Shown here piece by piece: positions 57,001-63,674 of a stretch of 64,000 nt of DNA. The DNA comes from an uncultured Sulfitobacter sp. (GTDB lineage Bacteria; Pseudomonadota; Alphaproteobacteria; Rhodobacterales; Rhodobacteraceae). How positions within the stretch are numbered: the first letter of the stretch is position 1; every line of letters starts with the position of its first letter. Under the pieces are notes generated by a model. It worked only from the letters and a program-made list of their open reading frames with translations, did not search any database and was not told the DNA's origin. The DNA lies in NCBI RefSeq assembly GCF_947500075.1, contig NZ_CANMQS010000001.1:310001-374000 (forward strand). The letters are read 5' to 3'. Position numbers and translations under genes: made by a program.

Positions 57001-60000
57001 ACCTGTGGAGGCCGTGAAGTTTCCGCCCATCGTTTCAATCTCGGCACTGATGAGCGTCAGACCGCCATTGGTGACACGGTCAGAGATGACGGTGTTGAAC
57101 ATCGTACCCTCAGGCACATCGACGCGAACAAGGAATTCGAGATTTTCACCAACGGCGACTTCGTTACCGCTCCGCCCGGTGATGTCACCATCAAATTGGC
57201 GGGCATCCAGAGACTTTTCAATCTCGATGCTTTCGGTGGTTGCGGTTGCGTCATCTTCAATCGGGCTGGTGACCCGATTCACCGGCCCGGCAGGATTAAA
57301 CGGCTGACCGTTGCCCTCAAAGGCATTGTAGCTGGTGATCCCGGCCGTATTGGTCAGCGTCGCATTGGGGCTGATGGCATCAACCACCTCAAGATCATAG
57401 GTGATGACAATGACGTTTTCGCCAGAGGTTTCATCAAACAGGGACGCCGCCCCCTGCAACGGGCCATCGTCCACCAGCAAGATGCCACCGTTGAAGATGT
57501 CATCCGGCGTGGCAGCGGTCCCATCGGGTTGGGTGAAGGCAATGACATTGCGTGCCCCATCCGTCACCGACAGGTTCAGCCCCCCCGCAGGGATCGCGAA
57601 GCCGTCCGGCAGCGTGTCCTCGACAGTGATGTTGAATGCGCCGTTCGGGGCGGTGCCCTCGTTCTCAAGTACAATGGCAAAGCTGACCGTATCGCCCGCA
57701 TCGATGTTCTCAATATCCGCATCAACGCCAATGGGCGCGCCGTCCAGCGCGCCGGAACTGACAATCCCGCTAAAGCGCGGCACGGATGTATCCGGCACGC
57801 TCACACCGCTCAGCCCGGTTGGGCCACTCAGCGATGTTTCGGGGTCGGTTGAGCTTGACCCGATCACGCCCTTGGTAATGTTCAGGTCCGGCTCCCCGTA
57901 GTTGAACAGCGCAATGGCGGTGGAGTTGATTTCCTCACCAAACGTATTGGTTTCAAAGGCGGTTACCTGGTTGGTCAACAACAGGTCCGGCGCAAATATC
58001 GCGTCCTCAACCGTTGCGGTGAACAGGATCTGGATAACGGCTTCTGCGGGCGTCGGCTCTGTGAAGGTGCCGAAGTCGAAAACCAGACCGTTGTTTGGGC
58101 CATCGGTGGTGATGGTCGGTGTCAGTCCAAGCAGGCTGGTGCTGGTCCCCGCGCCAAAATAGGCAGAGCCTGAAGCAGGCGGCGCAGTGCGGTCCACAGG
58201 CACGTCGGTCCAAGCCGTCGCCGGATTGAAATTGCCGACCACATCAAAGACCAGCTGAGGCAGGTTATCCTCAATCCGGAAGTCTTCGAACGCCGCAAGC
58301 GGGGCGCGATACTCAATCGCAAACGTGACCGTGTCGCCGGCAGCAATTACCAGATCGGCAGGCGGGGAGATATCACCGTTGAGTGCGAAAACTTCTTTTG
58401 ATTCAATACCACCGCGGGCAAGGAACACGCCAGAGCTTGCATCATCGGTGACGTTGTTGGGCGTCGTCAGCGAGGGATCACCCCCCTCAGACAGATTGCT
58501 GCGGACGTTGCCCGTGACCGTTGCATCGTTTTGCAACCGGTCCCCTTGGGAGATCATGGATTCACCTGTCCCCGTATCTTCAAACGCGCTGAGGATTGTC
58601 GCACGGTAGGTGATCTGCACCGTTGTCTGCGTGCCTGACGAGGTACCATCCCCGGCAATATCCCCTGTCAAAAGACCATCAGCAGCACCTGCCGCGATCA
58701 ACGCATCAGAGATATCCCAGGTCGACCGGGTATTCCCAAGGTTTGGATCATCTTCCACGACAGTCTCATGCGCCGTCAGGCTTGTCGGCGCCCCGGCAGA
58801 GCCGACATTGCCGCCCTCTTCGCTCACAAAGAATGCGGCGGATCCTTCCTGATAATCCCAGCCGTCCCCCAGAATATCCTCAACAACCACATCGCCGTAC
58901 GTGAAGTAGTCGGAAACCTGAATGTTCAGCGTGAATTCATACTCATCCCCCGGTGAGGGCCCCGAAGCGTTGTTGTCCACCACCAGCGCATTGGATTTCT
59001 GGATTGCGAGGGTCGAGGCTTCGATGGTGATGTTATCGCTGTCGCTGACGCGGATCTGATCATCGTCCGGGTCAATCGGGGTCCAATCCCCTTCGCCCGT
59101 AACGTCGTTCACAACGGGCGCGGGCAAGCCGGTGGTCGCGCTGTTTGTCGGTGTGGCGACATCAGAGGGGTCGTTGGACAGGTAGTAATCAAACACAACC
59201 GAGACGGAACCGGACACTTCGTCAAACGCGACAATCAACTGCTCACCCGGCTGGACCTGTGCCCCGACAGTCGGTTGCGTGGCCACAGCACCGCCAACGC
59301 CACCATTGATGCTGACGTTCCCGACGAACACCATCTCTGGCGGCAGGTTATCTGTCAGCACAAAGTCTTCCAGCGTCTGCCCTGGCGCGACGTCAACGCT
59401 CAGCGTGTATTGATAAACGTAGCTTGGGCCCGTGGCATTTTCATCGGCTGGCGCATTGCTTGTCTTGGAAACCTGCAACAATCGCGGGTCGGTGGTTTCA
59501 CTGCTGCTTGTCCCGCGTATGGCGGGATCATCCACCGGATTATCCAGCGCATCACACCCCAGCGCAAAACCGCCCAGCACGTCAAACTGCGGCATTGCGC
59601 CCAGATCAGCCTCATTGGAGAAATCAATGACCACGTCAATGTCCACCGCCGGATTGCCCGGAGAGAACGATCCGTAAGGCAGCTCAAACACTACAAGCGT
59701 GTCGCCTGCATCGCCCCCCATGATAATCAACGGATCGCCCATGGCATCAACGAGAAACGGATGCTCCACCTCTCCGTCTGCGTCAAAGGTCAGGACAGTG
59801 GTCTCAATCGGCCCCCCCAGAAAACGCGCACTGTCAAAGGTGGGGCCGTCCCCCTGCTCATCTGCGCCGGAGGTCGGGATGATCAGCTCAACGTAGGGAA
59901 CATACCCGCTCTCAGTACCTGTATTGTCAAAGGTGATGGTATAGCCGACGTCCTGCTCACCCAGTTCAACGGGCAAATCGGGGCCTGAGATCGTAACTTC

Positions 60001-60063
60001 GGGATCGGCACCGTCCAAGACGATCCGATCCTCCAATGGCTCCAGCTTGGGCATGACGGTCAT
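48076..60063 (-). CDS. Giant (3995-residue) DUF11-like repeat surface protein with LEPR-XLL-type N-terminus
   Basis: The chain starts MPKLEPLEDRIVLDGADP (LEPR-XLL-like motif at ~7-19) with no classical signal peptide. About 22 DUF11-like beta domains follow, each with a central GEEVTYELVLTLPEI-like strand and a closing LTNTATV-type strand. The C-terminal ~250 residues hold a TGTAEPGSNVTINLYRQDG Ig-like domain and a distinct tail (residues ~3830-3995) with no RTX repeats, LPXTG motif or visible barrel. Composition is acidic and nearly Cys-free. ATG 60063 has GAGG seven bases upstream. It lies 48 bases behind the TolC-like gene and converges on the exporter run. A surface adhesin or S-layer-like role is inferred. 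Confidence 0.85.
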   Translation of the reverse strand: MTVMPKLEPLEDRIVLDGADPEVTISGPDLPVELGEQDVGYTITFDNTGTESGYVPYVELIIPTSGADEQGDGPTFDSARFLGGPIETTVLTFDADGEVEHPFLVDAMGDPLIIMGGDAGDTLVVFELPYGSFSPGNPAVDIDVVIDFSNEADLGAMPQFDVLGGFALGCDALDNPVDDPAIRGTSSSETTDPRLLQVSKTSNAPADENATGPSYVYQYTLSVDVAPGQTLEDFVLTDNLPPEMVFVGNVSINGGVGGAVATQPTVGAQVQPGEQLIVAFDEVSGSVSVVFDYYLSNDPSDVATPTNSATTGLPAPVVNDVTGEGDWTPIDPDDDQIRVSDSDNITIEASTLAIQKSNALVVDNNASGPSPGDEYEFTLNIQVSDYFTYGDVVVEDILGDGWDYQEGSAAFFVSEEGGNVGSAGAPTSLTAHETVVEDDPNLGNTRSTWDISDALIAAGAADGLLTGDIAGDGTSSGTQTTVQITYRATILSAFEDTGTGESMISQGDRLQNDATVTGNVRSNLSEGGDPSLTTPNNVTDDASSGVFLARGGIESKEVFALNGDISPPADLVIAAGDTVTFAIEYRAPLAAFEDFRIEDNLPQLVFDVVGNFNPATAWTDVPVDRTAPPASGSAYFGAGTSTSLLGLTPTITTDGPNNGLVFDFGTFTEPTPAEAVIQILFTATVEDAIFAPDLLLTNQVTAFETNTFGEEINSTAIALFNYGEPDLNITKGVIGSSSTDPETSLSGPTGLSGVSVPDTSVPRFSGIVSSGALDGAPIGVDADIENIDAGDTVSFAIVLENEGTAPNGAFNITVEDTLPDGFAIPAGGLNLSVTDGARNVIAFTQPDGTAATPDDIFNGGILLVDDGPLQGAASLFDETSGENVIVITYDLEVVDAISPNATLTNTAGITSYNAFEGNGQPFNPAGPVNRVTSPIEDDATATTESIEIEKSLDARQFDGDITGRSGNEVAVGENLEFLVRVDVPEGTMFNTVISDRVTNGGLTLISAEIETMGGNFTASTGLVATDTTTAVGNAWSLDFGTLENTADNDPTNDFIEIRVFARAGDADVGGANHFMRNQASVEFENADMQSFRDRDDAAVRLIEPNVALDKTVSPASPSAGGVLSYEVEITNPSGNRDAPAFDLTLSDVLHPETTLDISSITLVVNGTTITQPFDGTNYDLSTNVGGDPNAFEVFIDRLDQNDVVLVRYEATVSPTVAAGLTLPNTAALFYDSTPEDDSGADGDDREYALSDTEEVVTRNLELDKSLVPGSTSYDETTGANLGIGELATFEFTVTVPEGTISDVVLTDTLPAGFEYVSSEVVRIGDVTSGSGPADNIGGSLLAVGASGTNVGLVTTFDFGDLTNSVDTVIDSKDEIVVRVTARVTDTPAAADGGDLTNIGAVSDTNGDGGTTTVTDDETVTVVEPDITLDKTVTPADADAGDPVSYTLTIENEGSGPAYDMRMTDDVVGADVVAGGAVSIVLQDASGNVFTPVDAPTFSFDGAGALEVIVPDLPAGHVAIVTYDAVVQDTALFSTALTNTAEVARYDSNPAGDAITPAGGAEEERVYTGPSDTAVVTTPDATVAKNYLSSSDTNTPDAAGSDPAELNVGEEVTYELILTVPQGTADIVLTDSLPPGLLAQSATVVSIGDDVNDTSTRLSANDTDADPAITISGSRDSVTFDFGTIAVDGSDDAAATDTTIVVRVTSIVADVAAATQGAALTNTATLVVTDPGTGTALQDPATATETINVVEPELELVKTGPVGGDLGEIVPYSITVTNTGDGPAYDADVTDTFANTNLLYQNGTAEVFLNGVSLVPQPTIIEAAAPVPTGFQVQDLTFLPGDVIRVDFDVQVSPTAPPSETFTNMATVVFDSVEGEPVDADGAPLGRDDIDSDTHNLATVPRISKTPFTSQFAETDSELGSAPFDLAIGEEVTFRYEITLPEIDLDSVIATDVLPAGLEFVSANVVAVNGTGAAGTVVVTPDGVNPNEIELDFGGMNNAVDGTIGPDDVLVFEVVARVTDGGLVAGDMLTNTVSLDVDPVSGTPFGTQTTTADVRVVEPELTIDKTGPLALNPGGAPGIFTVVITNAGVSGAEGPAYDLDIADTMPAGLTLDPGSFTFADGSGGTLTPESFSANASTFLAEFALLEVGESIVVTYQASLDTGEGPLTTFENTASADYFSAPDDLVDAGGRPVAEDYTPVEDSHIISTVPTLEKTAIASGTSETPENADGDAVQDLTIGETVTYELTLTLPEIPMDRVVLSDSLPAGLSFVAAEVTGIGSEITVGGETDLAVINAGATLSVVGQDLTLTLADVINTYVDGTIDPGQDTVTVQIVARVDDDPANVGALPNTQLTNTAGLIVTPQGEPALTQATASETVEIVEPNLTVTKSGDIAVNPGDPVDYAVSVTNDGTAPAFDVIVADSFDSPELSLVSGSVVIVLDGVDITASVDVVETGDGFSFELDDNVTGDPIPVPVGVTLDVTYTALLDANAPEAETFLNTATVAYDSLPGDPLDENGNPVDDRDYTADDDTSVATVPFLTKTPTTSSFSETPSTFGDTPFDLNIGEEVTYTYELFLPEIDMSSVVFEDALAPGLEFVSFNVVSFGSDMSDLSNNALTDPTLTEVTPQNFLLDFGGIRNLEDTAPPTIGADDVITIEVVARVTNDGVPNAGDNLSNAASLAVVPVGGSPLSAAEADADVRVVEPELEIAKAGPVALSPGESGVFTINVQNVGPGIAPDATGPAYDIEITDTLPTGMTLDGSTINVTRNGSAYAPGSGELTFSAASFTLNIDVMDPQDVFVITYDGTLSPSADPLETFTNTVTADYDSAPGDPLDADGNPVEETYTPVDASFTVATIPTLEKTTLSSSFAQTPEDADGDMIRDLQIGEEVTYELVLTLPEIAMDAVTLTDTLPTGLTFVSAEVVGLGGSVTVGGGTDLATINAGASFVEAGQLLTITLDDVLNSDTDGTGTRANDAIIVQVVARVEDIPANSGTMPNSQLTNTAGLIIDPIGPDAPLAEITAAETVEIVEPALELTKTGEVAGDLGQPVAYAIEVVNTGNSTAFDVLIADALANPNLTYVPGSAEVFLNGVSLGVQPTVTTPATGQTGGFELTLDEIAPGDVIRVDFSATISATAPAASTLDNTATVNFDSAPGDPVDAGGNPVGRTGSDSDDHVVVTSPGLEKTAFTSQFTETDSELGSSPFELTVGEEVTYRYALTLPEIALEGVTLTDVLPDEVAFVSATVIDVNGTGAAGTVIVTPDGTNPNEITFDFGAMTNASDGSIGADDVLIFDVVARVLSDGGTGAGDDLANTATLNVDPVGDDPFAPVTDTAEVTVVEPLLELEKSGPLAVDPGDPATFVLRITNDGDPAGGGPAFDLAIGDVLPAAFTLDTGSLSYTIDGVAATPSSVSITGTGFDVTFDVLALDEVLEITYVATLSATAAPVDSFVNTASVDYDSVPGDPLDEGGNPVGVDYPTVTDDHVITTGPTLTKEPVSTGFGETPEDGDGDGILGAAIGEEITYELVLTLPEIAMDTAVLTDVLPDGLTFVSANVTNVGSEITVGTTDIANAGQTMTITFNDLVNSYVDGTITAAEDTITVEVVARVNDIATNVQGTQLTNTAGLIVTPEGELALDQVIDTGTIEVIEPSISVEKSTSETDPLLGETFIYTLVVTNDATATSPAFNTVVSDTLPFQLTLTGNTILSDPTLGSVSPTSVNGSDTLIVTIPVLEPGQSLTIDLEVTVGFLTDVLMPVSNTASIDGGSTPVANDPNGRSYDDDDTATIVPQPLPEEEEGRQTKAIDGIDDAQFLPILLIDPIFTGTAEPGSNVTINLYRQDGSLDYVRNIVADTGGHWIAIFPRVELHDLEDDFHDEFESSVLFDAPVQLLDSYTQDSFRLVNETRALTVGSQLIDEAYTLGVTVDRPSTLPDEAGLHNTRTYFASAHVGEIYGKQDILKVGDIFDDIAFRTVEDMYNSTSDPLGVSLNRFNYEFLSGQTAVPGQQ
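49100..55300 (-). repeat. Four-domain super-repeat (~1.9 kb period) in the giant protein
   Basis: Four domain types P-Q-R-S recur in order. The P-type strand segment lies near 55210, 53330, 51390 and 49505, and the R-type segment near 54250, 52340 and 50421, giving spacings of about 1880-1940 bases. Copies are diverged at the DNA level, so this is protein-domain duplication, not fresh tandem DNA. Edges are approximate. Confidence 0.7.
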
Positions 60064-60111
60064 AGCTGCACCTCGTTAATGCACCGCCCCATGACGGGCA
60101 GCTTCGCGGGA

Positions 60112-62037
60112 TTACCGTTTCTTGGACAACTTGTAGGTCGGCTGACCGCGCACATCATTCACCAGCTGCGGCCGCAGGCCCCAGCGCTGAAGCAGGACAC
60201 CGCGCGCCCGCGCCAGATTGGCCGCCGCAATCTCACGGGTTGCGCGTGCTGTGACAACCGACTGCTCGTTCAACTGCGCGCGCTCATAGGCGTCCAGAAG
60301 CGCGCTGAAGACCGCGATGCTCTGGCCTTCGCCAACACCATCATTCCAGCGGTTCCGCAGCGTGGACAAATCCCGTTGTGCGGCTTGCTGGGCGCGCCGC
60401 TGCGCGTTCAGATCCTGGGTGGAGATGATGTATTCGTTGGCGGAAACATTCACTTCGGCCAGAATGGTCGAAATCACCGACAGCACCTGACGCTCCTGCT
60501 GGATCGTTTCAAGCCGGCGACGTTTGTAGCGGGCATCGCGTTCGTCAAATCCGAGCGGGACAGAGAACTTCAACCCGACGATGTGACCATTGCCGTTGTC
60601 TGAATCGCTGAAAGCGCCAGAAATATCGCGCCCATCCGCGCCCCCCGACAAGGATGCCTCAAGGATCAGATCCAGTTCGGGGAGGCTTTCATTGGCCGCC
60701 ATACCTTCCCGCAAAAGCGCCGCTTCATATTGCAGAATGGCCTGTTGCAGCTCGGGACGGTTCACGAAAATCTCTTCAAGCGTGTCCTCGACAGACAGGA
60801 TCTGAAGCGCCCCGTTTGGCGCAGAGGCAGGCAATAGTTCGACATTGCCCGGACCCATCTTTGGGGAGTTCACCAATGCGGCCAGCCGGAACTCCGCATT
60901 ATCGACCGCGGCCTTGGCCCGAACGGAATCCGCGCGCCACTGGGCAGCCAAGGCAGCCGCCCGGTTGATCAGGACAGGGTCGGCGTCAATCTCCGAGCGG
61001 TTACGGACCTGGCTTGCAAGGCGTTGACCGTGGCCTGCCAGATGGGATTTCTGAATGAACACCGCCCGTGCGACATAGAGATTCCAATACGCCCGTTCGG
61101 TCTCCAGCAGGTGCGCCTCGGACTGGCGGCGGAATTCCTCAACCGCGATCTGGGTGTCCATATTCGCGATGCGGCGCGGGCTGTCGTTCTGCCCCACGCC
61201 AGAGCCGCGCAGCAAGGGCTGTACCAACGAAATGATCGTGCGCGATTCAGTCTGTTCGCCGGGGATGTAGGCGGTGCGGTTGGTATCCGTCGTCGTGAAA
61301 CGCTGCGAGACTGAAACCTCGCCCCCCGTGATCAGGCGGGACCGCACGCCGAATTCGACCTCTTCCTCATCGGTGATCGCGCGGGCCGCACCCGCTGCAA
61401 TCGCAGGGCTCGTCGCGCGCTCATTCTCGCGCGACTTGCTGACTTCGGCAAAAAATTCAGGCACGAAGCGGCCCTTTGCCTCCTGAATGGCGGTGCCGCG
61501 GATGGCTGGCAAATCCCCGAAAGCCGCAATCTGATGAGAGTGCTTGATTGTGTCACTCACCACTTCGGGCAGGGAGATCGCCCTGTTGCGTTCACCGGGG
61601 GTCAGATCCGTCTTGTGGATGGATCCCGCCCACCATTCCCCTGACGTGCCCGGCGCAGAGGTTTTGGCAACTTGGCGAACTTTGCTCAAAGCGACGCCAG
61701 CGCCATTTTCCTTGGCTTCGATCAGCGCATAGCGGCCCAGCGACCGACGCAGATAGATCGCGCGCTGCCCCGGATTGCGGAAGCCTTTGTAGGTGATGGA
61801 ATCGACCGGCCAGTTCTGCGAAGCGGAGTTTCGACTGACGCGAAATTCATCAACACGTCTGCGCGCTTGCGCGGAGGTCAGGTTCTCACCTGCCGCATTT
61901 GCATCCGCTTCTTCCTTCACGCTGGGCGAAAATCCTGCTGGTCTGGGCAAATCCCTGAAACCCGGTTCAATTGAGGGCTCCGCGCACCCTGTCAAAACGA
62001 TGGCTGAAGCGGCGATAAGAACCAGTGGCTTCTTCAC
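60112..62037 (-). CDS. TolC/OEP-like outer-membrane lipoprotein
   Basis: 641 residues. GTG 62037 is chosen because the AGGGAG at 62044-62049 directly touches the in-frame ATG (62043) but sits six bases before the GTG. The resulting N-terminus (KKPLVLIAASAIVLTGC) is a standard lipoprotein signal with Cys18. The remainder follows the outer-membrane efflux protein layout with two long helical repeats (RRQSEAHLLETERAYWNLYVARAVF and, near the end, NANDVSANEY-type helices ending in QSVVTARATREIAAANLARARG). It precedes the giant-protein gene by 48 bases in the same direction, so it is its likely export duct. Confidence 0.8.
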   Translation of the reverse strand: MKKPLVLIAASAIVLTGCAEPSIEPGFRDLPRPAGFSPSVKEEADANAAGENLTSAQARRRVDEFRVSRNSASQNWPVDSITYKGFRNPGQRAIYLRRSLGRYALIEAKENGAGVALSKVRQVAKTSAPGTSGEWWAGSIHKTDLTPGERNRAISLPEVVSDTIKHSHQIAAFGDLPAIRGTAIQEAKGRFVPEFFAEVSKSRENERATSPAIAAGAARAITDEEEVEFGVRSRLITGGEVSVSQRFTTTDTNRTAYIPGEQTESRTIISLVQPLLRGSGVGQNDSPRRIANMDTQIAVEEFRRQSEAHLLETERAYWNLYVARAVFIQKSHLAGHGQRLASQVRNRSEIDADPVLINRAAALAAQWRADSVRAKAAVDNAEFRLAALVNSPKMGPGNVELLPASAPNGALQILSVEDTLEEIFVNRPELQQAILQYEAALLREGMAANESLPELDLILEASLSGGADGRDISGAFSDSDNGNGHIVGLKFSVPLGFDERDARYKRRRLETIQQERQVLSVISTILAEVNVSANEYIISTQDLNAQRRAQQAAQRDLSTLRNRWNDGVGEGQSIAVFSALLDAYERAQLNEQSVVTARATREIAAANLARARGVLLQRWGLRPQLVNDVRGQPTYKLSKKR

Positions 62038-62043
62038 GGACAT

Positions 62044-62049
62044 CTCCCT
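62044..62049 (-). promoter_or_regulatory. Ribosome site that decides the TolC-like start
   Basis: On the minus strand AGGGAG directly abuts ATG (62043-62041), a spacing that would not work well, but lies six bases from the in-frame GTG at 62037-62035. That shortens the protein by two residues and makes the lipoprotein signal begin with the usual basic pair. Confidence 0.6.
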
Positions 62050-62307
62050 GTACCCAATCGGCCACCGCTGTTGTCCGTGCGGCCTGATGACGTTGAACTT
62101 CACGAGGTAGGAGTATGCCAGCATGACGGTACGAGAAAGGCCCCTCCGATTGAAACCTTAGCGCGAACTGGAGCAACCGTTAAATTATGGTTAATTGACA
62201 ACGTTTTACCGGCGGTTTTTCGCCGATGCTGGACAAAGTACACCAAAAAATTTCGGGACCAGACAAAATCTCACTAAGGGTTTCATAAGTAACAAGGGGG
62301 CGGGTGA
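62050..62307. promoter_or_regulatory. AT-rich divergent promoter region, export locus
   Basis: This 258-base region separates the minus-strand TolC-like/giant-protein genes from the plus-strand Omp85 gene. It is visibly richer in A and T than its surroundings around 62180-62275. It has a TTGACA-like hexamer at 62195 and a small CGGCG/CGCCG stem near 62210-62225, but no complete promoter could be assigned. Confidence 0.35.
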
Positions 62308-63666
62308 ATGATCAGCAAGCGTGCAGTTTCGGGCAGGTATAAAACGATCGTGGCAAGCCTCGGCATCGCACTGATTGCCGCCGGAACAGCTAACGCAAAT
62401 CCCCAGCCACGTGTCTTCAACCAGATTGACGTGCGCGGCAATGAACGGTTCAGGGATCAGGACGTCATTGTCAGCTCAGGCCTGCAAACCGGTATCCTGC
62501 TGGGTCAGGAAGACCTTGTCGCAGCTGTAGAAGCCCTCGAATACACAGGTGAGTTCGAGGACATCGTGATCACCTCCGAAGATGATACATTGATCATCAC
62601 CGTTGACGAAACCCCCACCTACACCGGCGGCCTGACCTTCGGGCTGGGGTATGACACAAACAACGGTGTTTTCGGTGTGGCCGGATTGTCGATTGACGAT
62701 GCCTTCGGAACAGCCGCCCAGCTGCGCGGAAACCTCTTTTTCGCAGATGAAGTACAGACCCTTCGGTTTCAGATCAGATCCGAGGACTTCTGGTCAGAAG
62801 GAACGCGCGGCGGTGTGCGGGCGTCCTATGGCAACTATGAATACGACAACACGACCTTCCAGTTCGAAACCGCCAAGGTGGAACCCTACGTTGTCTTCGA
62901 CGCCTGGGATCGCGGCGCGTTTGAGCTGCGCTACACTTTTGCGCGCAGCGACATCAAGAACGTCGATGCTGCGGCCTCCCCGATCATTCAGGGCGAAGCC
63001 GGAGCGCTGAACAATTCCGGTGTGGGTTTCAGTTTCGCCACCGGCTCCTCCTTCTTTGATGCGGAGCGCCCGCCGCTGGACGGATGGTCCCTGCGGTTTG
63101 ATCAGGATTTCACCGGTTTGGGCGGCGACACGGAACTGTCCTTCTCCCGCCTGTCGCTTGCTGCGCGCAAGCAGCTGTCTGCCAATGGGTTCGCCATCCG
63201 GACGCGCATTGAGATGGGGGCGGTTGTGGGTCTTGGCTCTGATGCCCCCCGTGCAAGCGAACGTGTGTCGCTGGGAGGGGCACGGTTGCGCGGGTTTGAG
63301 CGCGGCACGATTGCGCCACGCGACGTCTGCCTTGGCTGTGGCGCAGGGGGGGCGGATCAGACGACACTCCTGGGCGGCAACTACTATGCCGTTGCCCGAA
63401 CAGACGTGCTGATCCCGATTTTCCCGTCCCGCCCTGAGTTTGAAACCTTTGCGTTCTTTGACATCGGTTCGGCCTGGAACGTGGATACGACAACTGCGCC
63501 GTCCGGCACGTTGGATGATGGAAAAGACTGGCGCCGCGCATTCGGGATCGGCGCCTCGTTTGATACGCAACTGGGCAAGTTCGAAGCGTATTACGCGCTC
63601 GATTCAGATGGTAACGCCTTTGACGAAGTGCAGGAGTTCGGACTGACGTTCAGAACGCAGTTCTAA
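62308..63666 (+). CDS. Omp85-family outer-membrane protein with one POTRA domain
   Basis: 452 residues. Signal peptide (~1-30, ending GTANA), one POTRA-like unit at ~36-101 (FNQIDVRGNERFRDQDVIV, DTLIITVDE), then a 16-strand-sized barrel. The L6-loop pattern GARLRGFERGTIAPRD (VRGF-type, ~325-341) and a terminal Phe are both present, as expected for BamA/TamA/TpsB relatives. One POTRA is fewer than BamA (five) or TamA (three). It starts 270 bases from the TolC-like gene on the opposite strand. A role in inserting or moving the giant protein is possible but not shown. Confidence 0.82.
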   Translation: MISKRAVSGRYKTIVASLGIALIAAGTANANPQPRVFNQIDVRGNERFRDQDVIVSSGLQTGILLGQEDLVAAVEALEYTGEFEDIVITSEDDTLIITVDETPTYTGGLTFGLGYDTNNGVFGVAGLSIDDAFGTAAQLRGNLFFADEVQTLRFQIRSEDFWSEGTRGGVRASYGNYEYDNTTFQFETAKVEPYVVFDAWDRGAFELRYTFARSDIKNVDAAASPIIQGEAGALNNSGVGFSFATGSSFFDAERPPLDGWSLRFDQDFTGLGGDTELSFSRLSLAARKQLSANGFAIRTRIEMGAVVGLGSDAPRASERVSLGGARLRGFERGTIAPRDVCLGCGAGGADQTTLLGGNYYAVARTDVLIPIFPSRPEFETFAFFDIGSAWNVDTTTAPSGTLDDGKDWRRAFGIGASFDTQLGKFEAYYALDSDGNAFDEVQEFGLTFRTQF

Positions 63667-63674
63667 GCGGCAAG

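Noticed and set aside
48076-60063. Possible CRISPR or simple DNA tandem array because of repeated segments
   Set aside because: The repeats are diverged, in-frame protein domains about 300-500 bases long; there are no short identical repeats with spacers.
48076-60063. RTX-type type I secretion substrate
   Set aside because: No GGxGxDxxx nonapeptides were found, and no ABC exporter ATPase accompanies it.
62195-62200. TTGACA as a -35 box for the Omp85 gene
   Set aside because: No acceptable -10 hexamer lies 16-18 bases downstream.
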